From contig NZ_JH815198.1 in NCBI RefSeq assembly GCF_000296445.1, positions 608,975 through 672,974 on the forward strand: a stretch of 64,000 bases of DNA, in the 5' to 3' direction. The position numbers were made by a program, and so were the translations under genes. The notes beneath the pieces were generated by a model. The model made no database searches. It saw only the letters and a program-made list of their open reading frames with translations, and was not told where the DNA came from. This document shows, piece by piece, positions 1 to 7,198 of the stretch; positions within the stretch are counted from its first letter, which is position 1; the number at the start of each line of letters is the position of its first letter. This DNA comes from Slackia piriformis YIT 12062 (lineage in GTDB: Bacteria; Actinomycetota; Coriobacteriia; Coriobacteriales; Eggerthellaceae).

Positions 1-159
1 GCGGTAGCCGTTGCGGCTGTTCGCGCCGCCCTCGCAGGCCATGTCGGCCTGCTCGTCCATGATCGCGTTCAACGCCGATTCCGGCAGGGCCCTGACGAGC
101 TTCTGCGTATCGAGGGCGCCGTCTTCCATCTCCGCCGCGACTTGTTGTAGAGCGTCCAT
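1..159 (-). CDS. IS256-family (Mutator-type) transposase, N-terminal fragment cut by window edge
   Basis: The minus strand reads 53 codons from ATG at 159 to the window edge, beginning MDALQQVAAEMEDGALD and containing ADMACEGGANSRNGYR. That last stretch resembles the conserved N-terminal region of IS256/Mutator transposases, which cut and paste DNA with a DDE catalytic core. The catalytic part lies outside the window, so intactness cannot be judged. The start is supported by AAAGAAAGG just upstream, which sits in a large inverted repeat (163-220). The next genes inward are AT-rich and unrecognised, fitting an acquired patch. Family assignment rests on the short motif only. Confidence 0.75.
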   Translation of the reverse strand, partial: MDALQQVAAEMEDGALDTQKLVRALPESALNAIMDEQADMACEGGANSRNGYR

Positions 160-162
160 TGC

Positions 163-220
163 GGTCTTCGCCTTTCTTTAGAATCCATTTCTTGGTCGTT
201 ATGGATTCTAGGCGAAGGCC
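163..220. repeat. Imperfect inverted repeat in the transposase leader
   Basis: The outer arms 163-173 and 210-220 pair with one mismatch. The inner arms AGAATCCAT (180-188) and ATGGATTCT (201-209) pair perfectly. A TTCTTT bulge (174-179) lies between the two left-arm segments. In the transposase mRNA the structure would enclose the Shine-Dalgarno-like AAAGAAAGG. Such leader hairpins are known in insertion sequences to block translation from read-through transcripts; that role here is inference. It may also overlap the element's terminal repeat. Confidence 0.6.
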
Positions 221-461
221 GTTTTCCTTTCCAAAGCCGGAACGTCGCGTTCGGAGCGCTTACACCAACAATCGGCACGCAATCAGTTTTTCTAGGCGAT
301 TCGATTAGAGATAGCAGTATAAAAGAAATCCTGTCATCAATAGCGAAGTGTGTGGGAGGGGCAAACTCTCGTCTCTTGTCAATGGATTTGTGTTCATCCA
401 GTATGGTGATTGCTCCGAGGTTTCTGAGACAACGTTTATTCTTGGGAAGGAGGAGGTGGCG

Positions 462-557
462 ATGGGCAAGGTTGTGACGAATGACTTTGTTCCCGTGTTT
501 GAAGGCCGATTGCGTAATCAAGAACGATGTACGATTCGAAGGTTATTCGAGTATTAA
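462..557 (+). CDS. Possible 31-residue leader ORF
   Basis: ATG at 462 follows a very strong ribosome binding site (GGAAGGAGGAGG) and encodes only MGKVVTNDFVPVFEGRLRNQ plus 11 residues before a stop. It overlaps the next ORF (527) by 31 bases in another frame. It could be a coupled leader peptide or the 5' fragment of a gene broken by a frameshift. No family is recognised. Base composition is AT-richer than the rest of the window. Confidence 0.3.
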   Translation: MGKVVTNDFVPVFEGRLRNQERCTIRRLFEY

Positions 558-1042
558 AGAAGTCCGTATACGGAATTGCATCGCATATAGGCCTTTCGTC
601 TGCTGTTGCCGTTAGTGGGTTTTCGAATCTCGACAAACTTGATGACGATGTCAGAATCGTCATTGGCTTCAGTCCTCTCAATGAGGGGTTTGACAAGAAG
701 CCGTCAGCTGAAGAACTATACAAAGACGCATTGCTTGACGACCTAGGACTCGATTGTCTTCTTGTTGTTACTGAAGACTTGTCCAAGCTTCTTACGAGCA
801 ACATTGGCGGTATGTCAATGTTCAAATGCTTGAATGAAAGTGAATCTATCATTCTGGATGAGAGGCTTAGGAGACAAATCGATTTCCATATAACTTTGGA
901 TAGTTGTTTCGATGCGGGCCGGATATTGGCGGCTCCGGGTTGGAGAAGGAGGCTGGAGGAGGCTTCGGTTGCAGGTTTGGTGTCGGCGTTCGGATTCAGT
1001 AAGGCTTTGAGAGACTGGCAGTGCTTTCGGAGGACGAAATAG
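527..1042 (+). CDS. Hypothetical protein, 171 aa, in AT-rich acquired patch
   Basis: The predicted product starts MYDSKVIRVLKKSVYGIASH, is soluble, has no signal peptide or membrane segment, and matches no family I can name. An in-frame stop at 515-517 fixes the start close to 527, yet there is no good Shine-Dalgarno sequence. Translation would depend on coupling to the 462 ORF, whose own binding site is strong. The ORF overlaps the downstream ORF at 1021 by 22 bases in a third frame. The three pieces may therefore be one decayed gene. The region is visibly AT-richer than its neighbours and lies beside an IS256 transposase. Confidence 0.45.
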   Translation: MYDSKVIRVLKKSVYGIASHIGLSSAVAVSGFSNLDKLDDDVRIVIGFSPLNEGFDKKPSAEELYKDALLDDLGLDCLLVVTEDLSKLLTSNIGGMSMFKCLNESESIILDERLRRQIDFHITLDSCFDAGRILAAPGWRRRLEEASVAGLVSAFGFSKALRDWQCFRRTK

Positions 1043-1224
1043 ATACCGAAGAACTGCGGTCGTACCTTTCGAGCTACGTATCGCAAAACGGAGGCGTAGA
1101 TTGCATTAAGGGAAATTCTGGTCTTAAGAGGGCGATACGTGTGTGGGACTACTTGAAATATAGCCTCAAGAAAAACAGAATAGCCTCTCCACCTACGGCC
1201 CGGAGTGCGGACACCGGGCCGTAG
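1021..1224 (+). CDS. Hypothetical short ORF, possibly the 3' fragment of the preceding gene
   Basis: The ORF opens after a stop at 1000-1002 and could start at GTG 1021 without a clear ribosome binding site. The first ~50 residues (SEDEIDTEELRSYLSSYV and on) look protein-like. The last ~16 residues simply translate the hairpin at 1177-1240, which is unusual because a terminator normally follows the stop codon. In the frame of the 527 ORF a stop lies at 1181-1183, right at the hairpin. This supports the idea that 527-1183 was one gene that has lost its frame. Confidence 0.3.
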   Translation: MLSEDEIDTEELRSYLSSYVSQNGGVDCIKGNSGLKRAIRVWDYLKYSLKKNRIASPPTARSADTGP

Positions 1225-1240
1225 GTGGAGAGGCTATTCT
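1177..1240. terminator. Perfect 27-bp-arm hairpin, probable bidirectional terminator
   Basis: Arms 1177-1203 and 1214-1240 are exact reverse complements separated by a 10-base loop. The left side is preceded by an A-rich stretch and the right side followed by TTCTTT-like sequence, so it could stop transcription on both strands. The arm length is well above a usual intrinsic terminator. Confidence 0.65.
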
Positions 1241-1509
1241 TTAAAGGTTGTAGCACCTATCGAAAGGAGAGAGCCCCTCGATGCAGTGCCTTGTTGTCAT
1301 TATGGTCCAATCAGAAACGTTTCGGGAGCAACGGCGTATACTTGTGGCTCGGTTGCCGTGAGGTCGTCACGTTCCCTGCTTTTCAAATGTTAATTTATGA
1401 CATTATGGAAATAGCTTGCTTGTTTTTGCGGTAAAATATTAAAAAACGATATTTTGGATTCGGAACTAGCGGCGCTATATGCGTTTGCTAAAAAATGGGA
1501 AGGAATAAC
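1241..1509. other. Intergenic leader of the SPQTG surface protein
   Basis: An AT-rich stretch around 1388-1495, including TAAAAT and TTTTTGCGG-like sequence near 1420-1440, probably contains the promoter of the surface-protein gene. A Shine-Dalgarno-like GAAAGGAGAG near 1260 precedes a 26-codon ORF that I do not support as a gene. No riboswitch fold is recognised. Confidence 0.35.
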
Positions 1510-2094
1510 ATGAAAAAGAAACTCGCAGCTTTGTTCTGTGCTGCAGTGCTGGCAATGAGCTTGCCCGCTATGGCATTTGCAGCTCAGTTCAATAGCCCGG
1601 CCGGCACCACGGTTACCGGCTCAAACGGCGTTGCCCTCACTGTGAAGGGCGACGTTTCCGGCAACGGATTCATCCATGTCGAGCCGTCCAGCGTTCGGGC
1701 TTCCAACGTTCCCTCCGGCGTTACTCCGGTCGCTTCTTTCGAGGTTACCGCTGACGACAGCATTTCCTTCACCGAGCTGACCTTCGTGTTCAGCGTTGGT
1801 GCTCAGTATGCTGGTGCGGATGCAACCATCTACATCCAGCATGGTGATGGGTCCACCGAGACCCAGCAGGCCAAGGTTGCGGCTGATGGCACCATTACCA
1901 TCACCGTTGACAAGCTTTCCATCTTCTCCGTTGTTATTGATGAGAGCACTGCGACCGGCTCCGCTGGTGTCGATACCAGCGCCACCTCTCCCCAGACTGG
2001 CGCTAACATGAACGCCGTTGCGGGCGTGACGGTTGCTGCGATTGCAGGCGCCGGCGTGGTTGCTTTCGCGCTTCGCAAGAAGATTGCTGAATAG
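1510..2094 (+). CDS. Small sortase-anchored surface protein (SPQTG motif)
   Basis: The 194-residue protein has a textbook signal peptide (MKKK, then a hydrophobic core, cleavage likely after AFA near residue 24). It ends with SPQTG at 160-164, a hydrophobic helix (about 167-187) and an RKK tail. It would be exported and covalently fixed to the cell wall by a sortase. The central part is predicted beta-rich and of unknown function. The ATG at 1510 is preferred over 1495 because GGAAGGAA lies just upstream of it and because it gives a standard signal peptide. A terminator follows, so it is transcribed apart from the sortase/LCP pair downstream, which is its likely anchoring machinery. The SPxTG variant resembles substrates known for the class B sortase of Clostridioides difficile. 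Confidence 0.85.
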   Translation: MKKKLAALFCAAVLAMSLPAMAFAAQFNSPAGTTVTGSNGVALTVKGDVSGNGFIHVEPSSVRASNVPSGVTPVASFEVTADDSISFTELTFVFSVGAQYAGADATIYIQHGDGSTETQQAKVAADGTITITVDKLSIFSVVIDESTATGSAGVDTSATSPQTGANMNAVAGVTVAAIAGAGVVAFALRKKIAE

Positions 2095-2118
2095 TGCATC
2101 GCTTTTTCAAGATGACAG

Positions 2119-2148
2119 ACGCCCGCTCAAACGAGCGGGCGTTCTTTT
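2119..2148 (+). terminator. Intrinsic terminator after the surface protein
   Basis: A 10-bp perfect stem (2119-2128 with 2133-2142), AAAC loop, followed by TCTTTT. Confidence 0.9.
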
Positions 2149-2313
2149 GTTCAGGCTTGCTTCCTTTGGCTGTGGCTTAGGTTTGTTGTACGGGCGCAAG
2201 GCACCGTGTTTTGCTGACTGAGTGTGGGATTTCCGAACGCCTGCGCACGCGTGCCGCGAGCGTGTACACTGGGGCGAAGCGAAAAAACCGCGATAAGAAA
2301 GAGGCGCCCGCAC

Positions 2314-3204
2314 ATGAGCGAGCATCATTGTGACCATATCTCGAAAGACGCAGGGGCCGCTTCGGCCCCTCGTCATGCGAAGAGGGAGGAAGGCTCCCAG
2401 AAGAATCCGTGGCCTGCGAAAAAGAAGCGCCAGGTGGCAGTTCTTTTCACCTTGCTGGCAATTCTGCTTTTCGTTGCGGCGGCGGGAATAGGGTTCATGG
2501 TATGGCAGCAGCAAGAGCTCGATCGCGCCGCGCAGCAAGCGCAGGATGTGCCCGAAGCACAGGGTTCTTCTTCGCCTGCCCAGGAGCAGAGCGGCGAGGG
2601 AAACCTGCCTGAGAACCCTGTCGATTTCGTCGAGCTTAAAACGAAGAATCCTGATATCTACGCTTGGGTAAGCATTCCTGGAACCAAGGTTGACGTGCCC
2701 ATTCTTCAGTCCACAGTGGACGACAACTTCTACCTCGACCACAATGCCGACGGAGACTATGCGATAGAGGGCGCTGCGTATACCCAACGTGCCAACGCGA
2801 CCGACTTCAGCGACCCGGTCACCATGGTCTACGGGCATCAGGTACAGAACGGGTCTATGTTCACTACGCTGCACTATTTCGAGGACAAGACCTTCTTCGA
2901 TGAGCACGATGTCATGTATATCTACACGCCTGGGCACATTCTTACTTACCGTATTGTCGCGGCCTACCAATACGACGATCGCCATGTGCTCAATTCATTC
3001 GATTTCAGCAAGCCCGAGGTCGTTCGGGAATACTTCGATTCGGTGCTCAGTCCCGCCTCGATGCTTGTTAACGTGCGCGATGGCGTCGTGCTTGCCGATG
3101 ATGATAAGATTGTCCAGCTGAGCACGTGCATGGATGCCGTGAATCGCGACCATACTCGATACCTGGTAACGGGAGTCCTGATAGATGAACAACAAACGCA
3201 GTAA
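2314..3204 (+). CDS. srtB: Class B sortase
   Basis: The 296-residue protein has a cytoplasmic N-terminus, one membrane anchor (about 41-63) and an extracellular sortase domain (about 100-290). The catalytic triad is visible: His175 (YGHQ), Cys272 (LSTCMD) and Arg282 (HTRYLV). Sortases cut a C-terminal sorting signal and join the protein to peptidoglycan or another protein. The spacing of His and Cys and the helical insertion before Cys fit class B. The SPQTG protein 220 bases upstream is the obvious substrate. ATG 2314 is chosen because of the AAGAAAGAGG upstream; an upstream GTG at 2224 lacks a binding site. Its 3' end overlaps the LCP gene by 20 bases, so the two are translated together. 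Confidence 0.9.
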   Translation: MSEHHCDHISKDAGAASAPRHAKREEGSQKNPWPAKKKRQVAVLFTLLAILLFVAAAGIGFMVWQQQELDRAAQQAQDVPEAQGSSSPAQEQSGEGNLPENPVDFVELKTKNPDIYAWVSIPGTKVDVPILQSTVDDNFYLDHNADGDYAIEGAAYTQRANATDFSDPVTMVYGHQVQNGSMFTTLHYFEDKTFFDEHDVMYIYTPGHILTYRIVAAYQYDDRHVLNSFDFSKPEVVREYFDSVLSPASMLVNVRDGVVLADDDKIVQLSTCMDAVNRDHTRYLVTGVLIDEQQTQ

Positions 3205-4336
3205 CGATTTCGGACGGATGGGACACGCGGAGGCTTTTGACGCTTCTTTCGAAAAGCCGGCGGATGATTTCCCGCTGCGTCCGACGAACGAGGTGCTTAT
3301 TCGCAAGAAGAAACGCACGCACAACAAGCTTAAACAGCGCTTGAAGATAGCTGTCATCGTGGTTGGTGCCATCGCGCTTATTGCGGGCGGTGCCGCCTGG
3401 GCGGTAGTCGGTTCCATCAAGGCGGGCGAGGCTGCCATGAAGCAGGCTTCAGAGCCCACACAGATCGAAACGGCCGAAGACGCTGTTTCCTACGACGAGG
3501 GCCGCACGATCGAGCATAACGGACACACATACGCCTACAACGAGAACATCGTGTCGGTCGTGGTGATGGGCTACGACAAGTCTCTCCATGCGAACTCTAC
3601 CGCAGGTTCCGGGCAGGCCGACGCCGTGATGGTGCTTGCCCTTGACACCCAGACGGGCAAGGCGACCGTGATTGGTATTCCTCGCGACAGCATGGTTGAC
3701 GTGGGCGAGTTCGTGAGCGATGCCTTCATCGGCCAGGAAAAGATGCAGCTGTGCCTTGCGTTCAGCTACGGCGACGGTGCTCATACCAGCTGCGAATACA
3801 CCACTACTGCGGTGTCGCGCGCGCTGTACAACATGCCCATGTCGTACTACATGGCGCTTGATTACGATGGCATTGCGCCGCTCAACGATGCTATAGGCGG
3901 CGTTTCGGTCAATGCTCTCGAGACTATTCCCAACACGGGTATCGTGGCCGGTCAAGACATTGTTCTGTATGGCGATAACGCCGCGCGCTACGTGCAGTAT
4001 CGCGACACTTCTGTACTCACGTCATCGCTCGACCGCCAGGCGCGTCAGGTTCAGTATCTGCAGGCGTTTTCCTCTAAGGCGCTCGCGAGTGCTAAGGGCA
4101 ATGTGACTTCGCTTATCGACCTATTTAACGTGGCTAACCAGTATTCGGTCACCAATTTGGGCGTTAACGAGTTTAGCTACCTGGCTTCATCGGTGCTGAC
4201 GAACGGCATTACCTCGCTCGAGGTGGTGACGCTCCCGGGAGAACCTGTTCAGGGCGCCCAATTCGTCGAGGTTTATCTCGATGAAGAGGCCGTGTATCAG
4301 ATCGTTCTTGACGTGTACTACACGCAGGTAGATTAG
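3185..4336 (+). CDS. LytR-CpsA-Psr (LCP) family cell-wall ligase
   Basis: LCP enzymes transfer undecaprenyl-linked glycopolymers (teichoic acid, capsule or similar) onto peptidoglycan. The 383-residue protein has a basic cytoplasmic tail, a membrane helix at about 54-75, and an extracellular domain. That domain holds the family's conserved stretches: VVMGYDKS, ATVIGIPRDSMV (phosphate-binding arginine), DYDGI, and YRDTSV followed by DRQARQVQYLQAF. No extra C-terminal LytR_C domain is present. The start overlaps the sortase gene, with GGGAG eight bases upstream of the ATG. The pairing with sortase suggests a shared role in decorating the envelope. Confidence 0.88.
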   Translation: MNNKRSNDFGRMGHAEAFDASFEKPADDFPLRPTNEVLIRKKKRTHNKLKQRLKIAVIVVGAIALIAGGAAWAVVGSIKAGEAAMKQASEPTQIETAEDAVSYDEGRTIEHNGHTYAYNENIVSVVVMGYDKSLHANSTAGSGQADAVMVLALDTQTGKATVIGIPRDSMVDVGEFVSDAFIGQEKMQLCLAFSYGDGAHTSCEYTTTAVSRALYNMPMSYYMALDYDGIAPLNDAIGGVSVNALETIPNTGIVAGQDIVLYGDNAARYVQYRDTSVLTSSLDRQARQVQYLQAFSSKALASAKGNVTSLIDLFNVANQYSVTNLGVNEFSYLASSVLTNGITSLEVVTLPGEPVQGAQFVEVYLDEEAVYQIVLDVYYTQVD

Positions 4337-5011
4337 GCTGTGTTTCGGCGCTCAGTTGGCTATTGTCCATCGTTCAGAGGAATATGCGTTCTATCGTAAG
4401 GCCTATCGTAAGGCCGTCGAACGCTGTCGAAATGAGTGATAGGGGATTGCCGCTTCGGCCGCGCCGCGTGTTTTGTCGCTCCTGTCGGCACCTTCGCGCA
4501 TGAAGCGTGTCGATGCGCGGCGGTTCGTGTCGTTTCTCTATGGGCGGCGATGGGGTGCTCGGCGCGAAGCGCGCATCCATACTATTTCGGATGTTATTGC
4601 CGCGGCAATTACACGCTTTGACGAAATAGCATGGATTGCGGCCTCGATAGAACGGGCTCGAATTTGCAGGGCAACAAAAACGCCTGGTCAGGACGGCGTC
4701 TCTTTTTCCTTGCCGGCAGAAGCCGTCGAGCAGCCATACTAAAAAGGCATTTCGTGCATTTTTCTTGCACGAACGAACGAGATAGTACAGATTCCGGGTC
4801 TGCATGGGATGTTGAGCCGGGGCTCAGGTGCAAGGTGGAGGTTGGAGCGTAGAATCAAGGCGCAGACGGGCAGCTTGGGGCCTGGGGCTTGTCTTGGGAC
4901 TGGATTGCGGCTGCGGCTTGGCCCGGGTTTGGGATTGGCTTGCGGTTTGTTCGGGGTCTTGCTTGAGAACGGCTGCCTACGGGCGGTCGCTTTTCTTGTA
5001 TCGAGGCGCAT
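4337..5011. other. Gene-free region with repeat element and G-rich tract
   Basis: No convincing gene lies here. It starts with a 12-bp tandem duplication (CTATCGTAAGGC twice, about 4391-4415), then carries copy 1 of a ~220-bp composite repeat. From about 4870 to 4960 a run of GGGG/GGG tracts could form a G-quadruplex on the plus strand. Short ORFs here are antisense readings of the repeat. Confidence 0.6.
4577..4797. repeat. Copy 1 of a ~220-bp dispersed composite repeat
   Basis: Two inverted-repeat modules, each beginning CCATACTA, start at 4577 and 4734. The first ends in ACGAAATAGCATGGATT (about 4621-4637) and the second, more degenerate, ends around 4797. Between them is a shared core with TTGCA and CTGGTCAGGAC. 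The same order and spacing recur at 19429-19648. See findings. Confidence 0.75.
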
Positions 5012-5059
5012 GCAACAAGCCCCGCCAGACGCTTCGGGCGACTGACGGGGCCTGCTTGC
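5012..5059 (-). terminator. uraA: Hairpin after the uracil permease gene
   Basis: On the minus strand a long interrupted stem pairs 5042-5059 with 5012-5028 (core CCCCG/CGGGG). It lies 30 bases past the permease stop codon. The T-tract is weak (CTTGTTGC). Confidence 0.5.
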
Positions 5060-5091
5060 GTTCCATTACGAACGGCGTTGCTTTCGTCTGT

Positions 5092-6411
5092 TTATTCCTG
5101 AGTTTTTACGGGCACATCTCCGCCCGCTTCTCCTGCGGGGTAGGTCTTATCGGCCACGGTGTCTTTCGGCAGGCAGAGGTTCAAAATCACGCCCACGATG
5201 GCGCTTGTGGCCATGCCGGGAATCTCGTAGGCTCCCACGGGGATTTTGATGCCGGCGGTTTCCATGCCTACGCCCACAACCAAGATGGCGGAAACCAGCA
5301 TGAGATTGCGCGCCTTGCTGAAGTCGACGCGGTTGGAAACCAGCATGCGCAAGCCGTTGGAGGCAATCAGGCCAAACAGCAGCAGGCTTACGCCGCCCAT
5401 GACCGAGGTGGGAATGGAATTGATAATAGCCTCGATCTTCGGGCAGAAGCCGCCCACGATGAACGCGATGCCGCCCGCGTACCAGAAGATCTGGGTGGAA
5501 TACACGCGCGTCGCACTCATGACGCCGATGTTTTCGGCGTAGGTGGTGGTAGGAGTGCCGCCCAGAAAGCCCGAGACCATGGTGGACAGGCCGTCGCCCA
5601 GAAGCGAGCGGGGGAGCATGTCGTTGTAGTTTTTGCCAACCACTTCGCCTACCACCAGCAAATGTCCAATGTGTTCGATGATGATGACGATAGCCACCGG
5701 CGCGATCAAGATGATGGCGCCCAGATCAAAGGTTGGCGCAGTAAGCGTGGGCAGCCCGATCCAAGCCGCTTCAGCAATGGGCTGGAAGTCCACGAGTCCC
5801 AGCATGCACGAGGCGGCATAACCCACCAGCACGCCTACAAGGACGGGGATGGTGGACCAAAAGCCCTTGAAGCAGGTGGAAAATACCACCGATACCGCAA
5901 GCGTCAGCGCGGCTACGGCAAAACCTTCGTAGCTAAAAGGCGCGCCCGAGTCGTATCCGCCGTTAAAGAAGGCCATTTTCACAGCCGTTGCGGAAAGACC
6001 CAGGCCAATGACCACAATAACGGGAGCGACAACGGGTGCAGGCAGAATGAAGTCAAGCCAGCCCGTTCCGGCCACCTTGATGATGCCCGCTACCGCCACG
6101 TACACCAGGCCGGTTACGATCAGCGCGCCTCCTACGGCACCGACGCCTTGGCTCGACGCCACCATGGCGATGGGCGTGATGAATGCGAAGGAAGATCCCA
6201 GATAGCTGGGAATCTTGCCGCGGGTCACCAACAGATACAGGATGGTGCCGATGCCCGAGCACATGATGGCGAGCGATGGCGAGAGCCCGGTGAGAAACGG
6301 CACGAGCACCGTCGATCCGAACATGCTCATGAAGTGCTGGATGCCGAGCGGGATGGCTTTCGCCACGGGGACGCGCTCGTCTACCCCGATGATGGGGCGG
6401 TCTGCTGCCAT
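5092..6411 (-). CDS. uraA: Uracil/xanthine permease (NCS2 family)
   Basis: The 439-residue, highly hydrophobic protein matches the NCS2 nucleobase-cation symporters and looks most like UraA/PyrP uracil permeases. It begins with GVDERVPVAKAIPLGIQHFM, carries MFGSTVLVPFLTGLSP in the first helix, then GSSFAFITP, and later VVGEVVGKNYNDMLPRSL and GGTPTTTYAENIGVM, which are hallmark substrate-binding segments. It imports uracil with protons for pyrimidine salvage. The ATG at 6411 follows GGAAAGGATTTCC; a longer reading to 6453 lacks a site. It appears monocistronic. The leader shows no recognisable PyrR attenuator. Confidence 0.92.
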   Translation of the reverse strand: MAADRPIIGVDERVPVAKAIPLGIQHFMSMFGSTVLVPFLTGLSPSLAIMCSGIGTILYLLVTRGKIPSYLGSSFAFITPIAMVASSQGVGAVGGALIVTGLVYVAVAGIIKVAGTGWLDFILPAPVVAPVIVVIGLGLSATAVKMAFFNGGYDSGAPFSYEGFAVAALTLAVSVVFSTCFKGFWSTIPVLVGVLVGYAASCMLGLVDFQPIAEAAWIGLPTLTAPTFDLGAIILIAPVAIVIIIEHIGHLLVVGEVVGKNYNDMLPRSLLGDGLSTMVSGFLGGTPTTTYAENIGVMSATRVYSTQIFWYAGGIAFIVGGFCPKIEAIINSIPTSVMGGVSLLLFGLIASNGLRMLVSNRVDFSKARNLMLVSAILVVGVGMETAGIKIPVGAYEIPGMATSAIVGVILNLCLPKDTVADKTYPAGEAGGDVPVKTQE

Positions 6412-6860
6412 GGAAATCCTTTCCGTCGTGATGGAAGACGGCGGAAAGGCCATCGACGCCCTCCATCGGGCCTGTAATCTCGCCTATGATACCGCGCTTT
6501 GCAAGGAATCATCAGTTATACGTCAATATGCATAGCGTTTTTAATATATGCGTAACAAGTTTGCTTAAGTGGAATGTAATGCGCTTACGGCAAAACGAGT
6601 CGCATGGAAAATTTCTCGCCGCTCACCGTCTGTTTCTGCATATTTGTTTGCCCTCGTCGGCTTAAAACAGCCGTCGGTCGCGATTATCCCGTTCGGATAT
6701 AACCTCGGCTTTCCAATCCCATATCATACTGCGCAAGCAATGCACAAAATGAATGCTCGGCTGATGGAGAGAATGGGGCATGGCCGAGTGACCGATGCTC
6801 GCAGGGCGCGTGCGTCGGATAGAAGAACGTAGCATTACGCCGCGGAGAGGGAGTTTCTAC
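6412..6860. other. Divergent intergenic region upstream of uraA
   Basis: Roughly 450 bases separate uraA from the small gene at 6861. AT-rich segments near 6510-6570 (TTTTTAATATATGCG and TTGACGTATAACTG on the minus strand) probably hold the uraA promoter. Short ORFs in this stretch have no ribosome binding sites. Nothing else is recognised. Confidence 0.4.
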
Positions 6861-7061
6861 ATGGTACATATTGCGGATAAGGCGCAGCCGCCGCGCTCTT
6901 CCGATGGAGGCAGGATTCTGACGCCGGAGGAGGCGGATTTCTTGAGGCGCTTTCTGCTCGAGTCCGATCCTGTGGTTGTAACGGGCAATATTCCCGTGGA
7001 CAAGACGAACGGAGGAGCGGGCGTTCCTCGTCTGAAAAAACCCCGGCGCCTTGTTGATTAG
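6861..7061 (+). CDS. Small hypothetical protein, 66 aa
   Basis: The ATG at 6861 follows GGAGAGGGAG with good spacing, and a terminator lies about 70 bases after the stop, which together support a real gene. The product (MVHIADKAQPPRSSDGG and on) is soluble, with a short predicted helix LTPEEADFLRRFLLES and a basic C-terminus ending LKKPRRLVD. I recognise no family. It stands alone between uraA and a GNAT gene on the opposite strand. Confidence 0.55.
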   Translation: MVHIADKAQPPRSSDGGRILTPEEADFLRRFLLESDPVVVTGNIPVDKTNGGAGVPRLKKPRRLVD

Positions 7062-7128
7062 GCCTTGCGGCTGAAAAATTAGCCGTTGCAGCCGAAAAGG
7101 CCGATATGGTGCGAATCCGAAACAACGA

Positions 7129-7163
7129 AGCGGTTCCGTGCGTTAGGCGCGGGACCGCTTTTG
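7129..7163 (+). terminator. Intrinsic terminator after the 66-aa gene
   Basis: A GC-rich stem of about 13 bp (7129-7142 with 7147-7159, including G-T pairs) with a TTAG loop, followed by TTTTGCG. Confidence 0.7.
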
Positions 7164-7198
7164 CGTTCGTTTGCATTTCAGGGGCGGATACCGCGTTT

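Noticed and set aside
436-1086. 216-codon minus-strand open frame in the AT-rich patch
   Set aside because: Very serine-rich, no ribosome binding site, and opposite to the ORFs that have a strong binding site at 462.
1260-1365. 26-codon ORF after GAAAGGAGAG
   Set aside because: Too short, no recognisable product and no conservation evidence; recorded only as intergenic.
4828-6477. 549-codon plus-strand open frame
   Set aside because: It mirrors the uracil permease gene on the other strand; His/Gly/Asp/Arg-rich composition and no ribosome binding site.
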